Shown: piece by piece, positions 6,702 through 13,137 of the stretch
How the letters are laid out: each line of letters opens with the position of its first letter
How positions within the stretch are numbered: position 1 is the first letter of the stretch
Assembly (NCBI GenBank): GCA_903890265.1
Contig: CAITAM010000579.1
Span: 1-15,112 of the forward strand
DNA length: 15,112 nt
Origin: an uncultured Pseudomonadota bacterium
GTDB lineage: Bacteria > Pseudomonadota > Gammaproteobacteria > Steroidobacterales > Steroidobacteraceae
Direction of reading: 5' to 3'
Position numbers and translations under genes: made by a program
The notes under the pieces: model-generated
What the model was told of the DNA's origin: nothing
Database searches by the model: none
What the model saw: only the letters and a program-made list of their open reading frames with translations

Positions 6702-7430
6702 TCAATAGCGCGTCGTCAGGGCGGTCAGCCACTCCGGCGAGGCCGCGACGAGCCAGGACTCCAGGTGCCGGTCGGCACCCGACAGTACCAAGATTCCGAG
6801 CACGAGGAGCGCCGCCCCGAGCAATCGCTTGCCCCGCTCGGCAAACAGCGCGAGCGAACCCCGGTTGCGGCTCAGCGCCGTGCGCGACAGCGTGCCGATG
6901 ACGAGCATCGGCAGGCTCGCGCCGAGGCCGAAGACCGCCATCAGGAGCGCGACACGGCCAAGATCCCGGCCCTGGCTGGCGAGGGTGGCGGCAGCGCCGA
7001 GCGTCGGACCGACGCAGGGGCTCCAGACCAGCCCGAGCAGCAGGCCGAGCGCAAACTGCCCGCCGACGCCGCCAAGCTGCACGTGCGCGAGCAGCGCGTG
7101 GCCCGGGCTCGTCGCCCGCGCGGCGAGGTTCGCAAAGTGCATCTGCAACACGGGCGACAGCAGCAGCACGGCCACGGCGATCATGAGCACCGCGCCGAAC
7201 TGGCGCAGCGAGTCGCCGTCGAGCCCGATCGCCGCACCGACGCTGGCGAGCAGCACCCCCACGACCGTGAACGACAGGGCGACGCCCGCGGCCAGTCCGA
7301 GCGGGCCCCGCGGGTGGGCCGAGACCGCCGATCCCATGAGGATCGGGATCAGCGGCAGCACGCACGGCGACAGGGTCGACAACACCCCCGCGAGGGCGCT
7401 CAGACCGTAGGTGGCGAGTAGGGGGAACAT
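6702..7430 (-). CDS. CcdA/DsbD-type cytochrome c biogenesis thiol-electron transporter
   Basis: A 242-residue polytopic membrane protein with six hydrophobic segments, the usual CcdA size. The two redox cysteines are present in their conserved contexts: C23 in STLSPCVLPLIP (segment 1) and C139 in VWSPCVGPTLG (segment 4). Such proteins pass electrons from cytoplasmic thioredoxin across the membrane to periplasmic thioredoxin-like partners. The partner is encoded directly upstream, its stop 15 bases before this ATG. No cytochrome c maturation gene is nearby, so a general periplasmic thiol-reducing role fits better than cytochrome assembly. The ribosome binding site is weak (GAGG about 13 bases upstream). 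Confidence 0.92.
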   Translation of the reverse strand: MFPLLATYGLSALAGVLSTLSPCVLPLIPILMGSAVSAHPRGPLGLAAGVALSFTVVGVLLASVGAAIGLDGDSLRQFGAVLMIAVAVLLLSPVLQMHFANLAARATSPGHALLAHVQLGGVGGQFALGLLLGLVWSPCVGPTLGAAATLASQGRDLGRVALLMAVFGLGASLPMLVIGTLSRTALSRNRGSLALFAERGKRLLGAALLVLGILVLSGADRHLESWLVAASPEWLTALTTRY

Positions 7431-7445
7431 GGCAGCGGGTGCGCC

Positions 7446-7838
7446 TCAGCCCGTGGTCGTGAGCGCGGCGTGCAGCAGCCCGGCAAGGTGCTCGCGATCG
7501 GTCTGGCCGGTGCCGCGGGCCACTTCCTTGCCGCCACGAAAGACCACGATCGTGCTCTGGGTGACGACGTTGAGCGACTTTTTCAGGGCCTTCTCGCTGT
7601 CAAAGTCGGCCACGAGCACGGTCAGGTCCTTGAATTCGCCGTCGCCGGACAGCTGCTTCAGGACCGGCGCCTGGGCGCGGCAGGTAGGGCACCAGTCGGC
7701 GTGGAACACGACCGCCACCGGCTTTCCGCTGGCGAGCAGGCCGTCGAACGCGGCCTTCGTGTACGGCGCCTCGGCGGCGAGCGATGGCATGGCGAAGACC
7801 GAGAGCAGCAGAGAGACAAGGGCGAACACGCGACGCAT
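7446..7838 (-). CDS. Periplasmic thioredoxin-fold protein
   Basis: A 130-residue protein starting at ATG 7838, which has GGAGG four bases upstream. The frame opens much earlier (8027), but that part is GC-rich non-coding sequence. Residues 1-22 are a Sec signal peptide ending in SLAA. The active site WCPTC (C50, C53) sits after a beta strand AVVFHAD, followed by the thioredoxin core with VADFDSEKALKK and a STIVVFRGGKEVAR strand. The cis-Pro loop reads QSTIVV, so the usual cis-proline before the strand is not obvious. It is likely a reductase kept reduced by the adjacent CcdA-type protein. Being first in the operon and below the CGGTCTTAT element, it may be induced with the bufferin genes. Confidence 0.9.
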   Translation of the reverse strand: MRRVFALVSLLLSVFAMPSLAAEAPYTKAAFDGLLASGKPVAVVFHADWCPTCRAQAPVLKQLSGDGEFKDLTVLVADFDSEKALKKSLNVVTQSTIVVFRGGKEVARGTGQTDREHLAGLLHAALTTTG

Positions 7839-8080
7839 GGGACCTCCAGGGATGGACAGACGGAACGAACGGCTTCGTGCCCGATAAGACCGGGCGGGCG
7901 CCGTAAATGTCACGGCCGGGCCAATGTACCGCTCCGGAGAAGAGTGGCGTGAGTGGCGCGGCGCGCCCGCGTGGTGCGATGCGGCAGTGCGGCTCGCTCG
8001 CGGGACTGGCCACCGCGGCGGTACCATCGGCGCCTGGCCGCGCTCCCGCGGCGCCGGCCGACTGCCGATTGGAGATCACC
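7839..8080. other. Divergent intergenic region
   Basis: These 242 bases separate the thioredoxin operon from the amidohydrolase gene. Apart from the minus-strand CGGTCTTAT element and the GGAG site before GTG 8081, I see no clear promoter for the plus-strand gene and no convincing small gene. Confidence 0.6.
7884..7914 (-). promoter_or_regulatory. Putative ECF-type promoter of the thioredoxin-ccdA-doxX operon
   Basis: On the minus strand, CGGTCTTAT (7892 to 7884) lies 45 bases before the thioredoxin ATG. TGACATTTAC (7913 to 7904) lies just upstream across a GC-rich spacer. The 9-base -10-like element is identical to that of the bufferin promoter at 2761-2769. The upstream block shares the TG..A-rich character, with a spacer about two bases shorter. 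I saw no other copy in the window. Confidence 0.5.
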
Positions 8081-9373
8081 GTGCGACGACTTGCGCTGCT
8101 GGCTGCCCTTTATACGTGCCTCACCCTGCCGTCGGTCGCGGCGTCGCCACCGGCGCCCGAGCCGCTGACGGTGATTCGTGCGGGCCGGCTGGTTGACGTG
8201 GTGGCGGGCCGGGTGCTGACCGATCAGCTTGTCATCGTCCGCGGCAAGAAAATCGAGGCCGTCGGTTCGGCGCTCGCCATTCCGGCGGGTGCCGAGGTCA
8301 TCGATCTGAGCGGCATGACGGTCCTGCCGGGCCTCGTCGACTGTCACACGCACCTGGCGGACATCGCCTCCGAGGAGCCGCTCGCGGTCGTGCAGCGTTC
8401 GGCGGTCGAGCTGGCCTATGCCACGCTGCCGAATCCCCGGCTGACGCTGCTGGCGGGATTCACGACCGTGCGCGACGTCGGGGTCTATCGCGCGCTGAAC
8501 GACGTGGCCATGCGCGACGCGATCGACGCCGGTCTCATCCCGGGGCCGCGGATGTACGTGGCGGGCGCGTACGTGACGATCAGCGAGGGCGCGGGGGCCA
8601 TGACCGGACTCGCGCCGGACGTGATTCTGCCGAAGGACCTCCGTTTTGGTGAGGCGAACAGCCCCTGGGAGGTCCGGCAGCGGATCCGCGAGCTCGCGCA
8701 CCGTGGCGCCGATCACATCAAGGTGCTCGCCACCGGCGCCGTGCTGACGCACGGCAGTAACCCGAAGTCGATCGAGTTCACGCCCGAGGAGCTGCAGGCC
8801 GCCGTCAGCGAGGCCGCCAACTTCGGCCTCAAAGTCGAGGCGCACGCCCACGCGCCCGAGGGGATCAAGAACGCGATCCGGGCCGGGGTGGCGTCCATCG
8901 AGCACGCGACCCTGATTGATGACGAGGGCATTGCGCTGGCCAAGAAGGCCGGCACGTACCTCGACATGGATATCTATGACGGCGAGTGCATCCAGAGCTC
9001 ACCCAACACGCCGGCCGACTTCCTCGAGCACGACCGCGGTCTGGACGAGGCCCAGCGGCAGAACTTCAGGAAGGCCGTCCGGGCCGGCGTGAAGATGGCC
9101 TACGGCACGGACGCCGGCGTCTGTCCGCACGGCATCAATGCGAGGCAGTTTGCCTTCATGGTGCGCTACGGGATGACGCCGATGCAGGCGATCCAGGCCG
9201 CCACGGTCAATGCCGCGGACCTGATCGGCCACCCGGAGCTGTTCGGCTCCGTCACGAGCGGCAAGTCGGCGGACATCATCGCCGTGCACGGTGATCCGAC
9301 AGTCGACGTCAGCGTGCTGGAGCACGTCAGCTTCGTCATGAAGGAAGGGCACGTGTACAAGGACGAAAAGTAA
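8081..9373 (+). CDS. Secreted metal-dependent amidohydrolase (imidazolonepropionase/Xaa-Pro dipeptidase-like)
   Basis: A 430-residue amidohydrolase-superfamily TIM barrel with the flanking beta domain at both ends. GTG 8081 was chosen because GGAG lies six bases upstream and because it starts an evident signal peptide (RRLALLAALYTCLTLPSVAA). Metal and catalytic residues are complete: H89 and H91 in DCHTHL, K214 in HIKVLATG (expected carboxylated lysine), H255 in EAHAHA, H275 in SIEHATLID and D344 in YGTDAGV. This matches the secreted prolidase-like branch that cleaves dipeptides or related amides. Xaa-Pro, Xaa-Arg/Lys and acyl-amide substrates are all known in the family, so the substrate is open. 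It stands alone, divergent from the thioredoxin operon. Confidence 0.93.
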   Translation: MRRLALLAALYTCLTLPSVAASPPAPEPLTVIRAGRLVDVVAGRVLTDQLVIVRGKKIEAVGSALAIPAGAEVIDLSGMTVLPGLVDCHTHLADIASEEPLAVVQRSAVELAYATLPNPRLTLLAGFTTVRDVGVYRALNDVAMRDAIDAGLIPGPRMYVAGAYVTISEGAGAMTGLAPDVILPKDLRFGEANSPWEVRQRIRELAHRGADHIKVLATGAVLTHGSNPKSIEFTPEELQAAVSEAANFGLKVEAHAHAPEGIKNAIRAGVASIEHATLIDDEGIALAKKAGTYLDMDIYDGECIQSSPNTPADFLEHDRGLDEAQRQNFRKAVRAGVKMAYGTDAGVCPHGINARQFAFMVRYGMTPMQAIQAATVNAADLIGHPELFGSVTSGKSADIIAVHGDPTVDVSVLEHVSFVMKEGHVYKDEK

Positions 9374-9420
9374 CCCGGGTCCGCACGGGCGGCATCGCGG
9401 GCGCAGAACCCGGGGCCGCC
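9374..9420 (+). terminator. Possible terminator hairpin after the amidohydrolase
   Basis: CCCGGGT (9374-9380) pairs with ACCCGGG (9408-9414) directly after the TAA stop. A second pairing, GGCGGC (9388-9393) with GCCGCC (9415-9420), is an alternative. No T run follows. The rest of the 258-base gap up to 9631 holds a TTGACG hexamer at 9447-9452 without a matching -10, and the ribosome binding site GGAG before ATG 9632. Confidence 0.35.
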
Positions 9421-9631
9421 GCGCCCGCCCGCTGTCCTCGCATTATTTGACGCAGGTCTCAGTGGCGTCGCCTGCCGGCGCCGGAGATGACATATCCGCC
9501 CGGAACCGCACCTAACCGGTACGCAGTTCCGCGCCCGCCAGGCCCCGTAGCGCGCAGATTCACGCCGCCAGCCGCCGCACTCACGCGAGCGTGCCGGAGC
9601 CCGGCCAGTCGGCGCCTGCGGAGATGTCTGG

Positions 9632-10591
9632 ATGATCGCGAAGAAAGCGGCCACGACCGTCCTTGGATTTTGTCTCGCCCTGTCCTTTGCCGAAGGAGCG
9701 CTCGCCGAGTCGTCGCCCGCGCGGCTGAGCGGCCTGTCGCATGGCAGGCACCTGCACCTCATCAATTCCAATCCCGACGATTTCGACACGTCGACCTCGG
9801 CGACCGCGAGTCCCGCGATGACCTTCCACGGCGGCGTCGTGCTTGGACAGCTGTCGGTCCGCCTGCTCTACGCCGGGCCGAGCTGGAGCAACCAGGCCTT
9901 CGTGGCGGACAAAATCGCCGGATTCGACAGCTTCTTTGCCGGATTCGGCGGCTCGTCGTACGCCGCGACCGCCCAGGAATACAGCGGCTCGAACGGCGCC
10001 GTCGGTCCGACCATTCACTACCAGGGCCATGGCACGCCGCTCGCCACGTCCCTTGATGGCGAGTCCATGCAGGACGTGGCGACGGCCGCGTGCAACGAGT
10101 ACGCGGCCAATGCCGCGACCATGCCGAACCCCGGCAGCGAACTCATCATGATCGTCAGCGACATGAAGCGTCCGTCGGGCGGCAAGTACTGTGCGTACCA
10201 CAGTGCCGCCACCTGCGATAACGGGCAGATGATCCAGTTCGGCTTCGTCTGGAACCTCGACGGCGACCCGTCGTGCACGGTGCAGGACGCGGCCACGGGC
10301 CACTCGCAGGGTCTCGCGTCGCTCGTCAACGTCACGGCGCACGAAGTTCAGGAAACCCGCTCCGACCCGCACCTCGATGCCTGGTTCGACAGCAGCAACA
10401 ACGAAATTGGTGACAAGTGCGCGTGGAGCTTTGGTGCCACGCCGGTCACGCTCAGTAACGGCAGCCAGTGGAAATTGCAGGGTGAGTGGTCGAACGCCGC
10501 CTTCAATGTCGGGACGGGCTTCCCGAATGCCAGTGGGCAGCCCGGGTGCATCGATCACGTGGCCGGTACCACGTCGGGGGCACCCCGGTGA
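9632..10591 (+). CDS. Secreted EXORDIUM/phosphate-induced protein 1 (PHI-1)-like protein
   Basis: A 319-residue protein with GGAG eight bases before ATG 9632 and a signal peptide at residues 1-25 (cleavage near ALA). The body resembles the PHI-1/EXORDIUM domain, best known from plant extracellular matrix but also found in bacteria: MTFHGGVVL at 63-71, SVRLLYAGPSW at 75-85, and VNVTAHEVQETRSDPHLDAWFD (split here at 232-253) followed by NEIGDKCAW at 257-265. The HExxE pattern (H237, E238, E241), D245 and E258 look like a metal site, but no enzyme activity is established for the family. Seven or so cysteines suggest disulfides outside the cell. The frame stops at TGA 10591 just after a G5 run (10576-10580). 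Adding one G would fuse it smoothly to the following frame, so this is probably the N-terminal part of a broken or slippage-prone gene. Confidence 0.75.
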   Translation: MIAKKAATTVLGFCLALSFAEGALAESSPARLSGLSHGRHLHLINSNPDDFDTSTSATASPAMTFHGGVVLGQLSVRLLYAGPSWSNQAFVADKIAGFDSFFAGFGGSSYAATAQEYSGSNGAVGPTIHYQGHGTPLATSLDGESMQDVATAACNEYAANAATMPNPGSELIMIVSDMKRPSGGKYCAYHSAATCDNGQMIQFGFVWNLDGDPSCTVQDAATGHSQGLASLVNVTAHEVQETRSDPHLDAWFDSSNNEIGDKCAWSFGATPVTLSNGSQWKLQGEWSNAAFNVGTGFPNASGQPGCIDHVAGTTSGAPR

Positions 10592-11325
10592 CGCCGTCGG
10601 TCGCCGCACCGTCGAGCCTGACGCTCACGAGTACGCTGCGCTGTCCGGCCACGGCGATCGGCGCCTCGGCGTCGTGCACGGGCTCCGCGGTCGTCATGGC
10701 CACGGGCGGGGCGGTGGTGCTGGGCGCGCAGCCGGTCACGGTCACCGGCAGCGCGACGGCCTTCACGGTAACGGGCGGTACCTGCACCGCGAAGCGGACG
10801 CTCGCGGCCGGAACGAGCTGCAGCGTGGGTAGCGTCAAATTCTCGCCGACCACGGTCGGCTCGCAGAGCGCGACGCTGGTGGTGGCCGGGGCCGCCACGA
10901 GCGTCGCGACGGTCGTGTCGGGGTCGGGTCTGCCGAGCCAGAGTCAGAGCAAGAGCAAGAGCGGCGGGGCGGCGACGCTTGCGGTCAGCACGTCGGCCCT
11001 CAGCTGCGGCACGGTCGCGGTCGGCAAGGCCGCGCGCTGCGGTGGCAGCGGCGTGCAGCTCACGGCCGTGGGCGGTGCGGTCACGCTGGCCGCGGTGCCC
11101 GTGGCACTCGGCGATACGCACAACTTTGTCCTCGGTCCCGGCACTTGCACGCCGGGCAAGGTTCTGGCCGCGGGGAAGAGTTGCAGCACCGGCACCGTGT
11201 CGTTCAAGCCGGCGGGGACCGGGATCAAGTCGACGTCGCTGTCGATCAGTACGTCGGCGGGCGTTCAGACCGTTGCCGTGTCAGGCAATGCCACCGCCTC
11301 GGCCACGGTCCGGCACGGACCCTAG
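10588..11325 (+). pseudogene. Frame-shifted C-terminal part: two choice-of-anchor-D/ASH-like repeats
   Basis: This frame encodes about 245 residues in two tandem beta-sandwich-like units of about 100 residues. They are joined by a Ser/Gln/Lys linker (SQSQSKSKSGG, from a short repeat at 10936-10968). Each unit has paired cysteines and the marker phrase TLAAGTSC...VKFSPTTVGSQSATL or VLAAGKSC...VSFKPAGTG, as in choice-of-anchor-D (ASH/HYDIN-like) modules of secreted bacterial proteins. It has no signal peptide of its own. A GTG at 10588 overlaps the upstream TGA in GTGA and could reinitiate translation, but the product would then stay in the cytoplasm, unlike its family. One extra G in the G run at 10576-10580 would restore a single secreted protein of about 565 residues. 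It could equally be a sequencing error. Confidence 0.65.
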
Positions 11326-12983
11326 CGCTGTCCGGCCGGCAGGGTCCGGCCGGGCGCGATATCGCGGATGTCGGTCACGAGCTCGATAAGGTAAGGCCCG
11401 TCGGTCGCGAGCGCCTCGTGCAGTGCCGCGGGGAACTCCGCCGTGGCGACGACCCGGCGGCCCGGGATACCCGAGGCCCCGGCCAGCGCGACGAAATCCG
11501 GGTTCGTGAGGTCCGTGCCGTGCACCCTCCCGGGGAATCGGGCCTCCTGGTGCATGCGGATGGTGCCGAAGCTGCCGTTGTTCACGACGAGCACCAGCAG
11601 GCGGCAGCGCAGCGTCGCGGCCGTGATGAGATCGGCCTGCGCCATCGCGAAGCAACCGTCACCCGCCACGGTGACCACCCGGCGGTCGGGGTGCTGGAGC
11701 GCCGCGGCGATCCCGGCCGGCAGGCCGTAGCCCATGGCCCCGCTGCGCGGCGCGAGCTGGGTGCCGTACAGGTCGTGCTGGAAAAGCCGATGCAGCCAGG
11801 CGGCGTAATTGCCGGCACCGTTGGTCACGATCGAGTCAAGCGGCAACCGCTGGCGTAACTGCAGAAAGACGTCGCTCAGGTTGACGGCGCCCTGCACCGG
11901 GAGCGGCGCCAGCGTCGCCAGGTAGCCGGCGCGCAGCCACTGTCGCCAGCCATCCCACGACGGTGCGCTGGCCACGGGTGCGCGGGCCAGCGCGCGCGCC
12001 AGGGCGTCAGGCGAGACGGCGCCGCCGAGCCGTGGCGGGAACACCCGCCCGAGGTCGGCGTCACGCGAGGGAAAGTGGCAGAGTCGCGTGGCGGTGCCGG
12101 CGGGGTCCAGTCGCTCGTAGCCGCCGGTCTCCACGTCACCGAGTTCTGCGCCGATCGCGAGCAGGAGGTCCGCGTCGTGCAGCGCGGTCAGCAGGGTCGG
12201 CGACACCGCAAAGCCGAGCTCGCCGACGTAGTGCGGGTCGGTGTTCGGGAAGAGGTCACGGCGGCGAAAGCCGGTCACCACCGGCAGCTTCCACGCGCGC
12301 GCGAATTCGGCGACGGCCCGGGTCCCGGCATCGGACCAGGGACTCCCACCGAGCCACAGCAGCGGGCGCTTCGCCTCGCCAAGGGCGGCCAGCACGGCCG
12401 CCACCGCCGCGGGCGGCGGCTCCTGGGGCGGCGGATCGTACCGGACGGGCAGCGGGTGACCCGCCGACTCGGTGAGCAGGTCCTCGGGCAAGCCGATCAC
12501 GACCGGTCCCGGGCGTCCCTCGAGCGAGAGGCGGTAGGCACGGTCGAGTGCAGGCCCGATGTCCGTCGCCGCACCGACGTCGATCACCGCTTTGGCGATC
12601 GAGCCGAACACCGCACCCAGATCGAGTTCCTGGAAGGCGCCGCGGCCGCGGTCCCGGCGATCGACCTGGCCCACGAGCAGCAGCAGCGGCGTCCCGTCCT
12701 GGTCGGCCGTGTGCAGCGCAATCGCGGCGTGCAGCGCGCCGGGGCCGCGCGTCACGAGGCAGACGCCGGGTCGCCCCGTCAGTTTGCCGGTCGCCTCGGC
12801 CATGTTGGCGGCGTTGGCCTCGTGCCGGCACGTCACCAGTCGCAGCCGCTCGCGGACCGCGTAGAGCGCGTCAAGCACCGGCAGGTAGCTTTCGCCCGCC
12901 ACCGCGAAGGCGATCCGCACGCCCTGGGCGAGCAACCCGTCCACCAGCGCGTCGGCCGCGGTCGATGTGCGTAACTGAGGCAT
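11322..12983 (-). CDS. Thiamine diphosphate-dependent enzyme, acetolactate synthase large-subunit-like
   Basis: A 553-residue enzyme with the complete ThDP fold order. The N-terminal PYR domain carries the catalytic Glu E55 in CRHEANAANMAEATGKLTGRPG. A central domain follows, then a C-terminal PP domain with the cofactor motif GDG (441-443), 24 residues, and NN (468-469). This group includes acetolactate synthases, benzoylformate and oxo-acid decarboxylases and relatives; the exact reaction cannot be fixed. No regulatory small subunit (ilvN/ilvH-like) is adjacent, which argues against the housekeeping branched-chain synthase. ATG 12983 was preferred, because the protein then begins just before the conserved TAADALVDGLLAQGV. 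GTG 13016 would add eleven residues unlike the family. Its TAG stop shares the palindrome CTAG (11322-11325) with the convergent gene's TAG. Confidence 0.88.
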   Translation of the reverse strand: MPQLRTSTAADALVDGLLAQGVRIAFAVAGESYLPVLDALYAVRERLRLVTCRHEANAANMAEATGKLTGRPGVCLVTRGPGALHAAIALHTADQDGTPLLLLVGQVDRRDRGRGAFQELDLGAVFGSIAKAVIDVGAATDIGPALDRAYRLSLEGRPGPVVIGLPEDLLTESAGHPLPVRYDPPPQEPPPAAVAAVLAALGEAKRPLLWLGGSPWSDAGTRAVAEFARAWKLPVVTGFRRRDLFPNTDPHYVGELGFAVSPTLLTALHDADLLLAIGAELGDVETGGYERLDPAGTATRLCHFPSRDADLGRVFPPRLGGAVSPDALARALARAPVASAPSWDGWRQWLRAGYLATLAPLPVQGAVNLSDVFLQLRQRLPLDSIVTNGAGNYAAWLHRLFQHDLYGTQLAPRSGAMGYGLPAGIAAALQHPDRRVVTVAGDGCFAMAQADLITAATLRCRLLVLVVNNGSFGTIRMHQEARFPGRVHGTDLTNPDFVALAGASGIPGRRVVATAEFPAALHEALATDGPYLIELVTDIRDIAPGRTLPAGQR

Positions 12984-13092
12984 TCCGTAGCGTTCCAGGC
13001 CGAGCGGTCGCGGCACTCACCGCGGCGCGAGGGCGGGCGGGTAATGGGCCGGATTGTCCCCGGTCATGGCGCGTCTTGGCCAGCGCCATCGC

Positions 13093-13136
13093 CCCGCTCG
13101 GTCGCTCGTGCGGCCGGTGGCGGGCGGGCGAGCGGG
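13093..13136 (-). terminator. Possible terminator hairpin after the GGDEF/EAL gene
   Basis: CGAGCGGG (13129-13136) and CCCGCTCG (13093-13100) are perfect 8-base inverted arms just past the stop at 13138. The loop is long (28 bases) and no T run follows on the minus strand, so the call is weak. Confidence 0.3.
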
Positions 13137-13137
13137 C

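Noticed and set aside
6123..7421. Plus-strand frame of 432 codons opposite DoxX and CcdA
   Set aside because: It is hydrophilic, Arg/Gln-rich sequence antisense to two well-defined membrane proteins.
9447..9452. TTGACG as a -35 before the EXORDIUM-like gene
   Set aside because: No TATAAT-like hexamer occurs at a suitable distance; the nearest AT-rich stretch is about 37 bases away.
12075..12974. Plus-strand frame opposite the ThDP enzyme
   Set aside because: It is antisense to a complete conserved enzyme and has no domain of its own.
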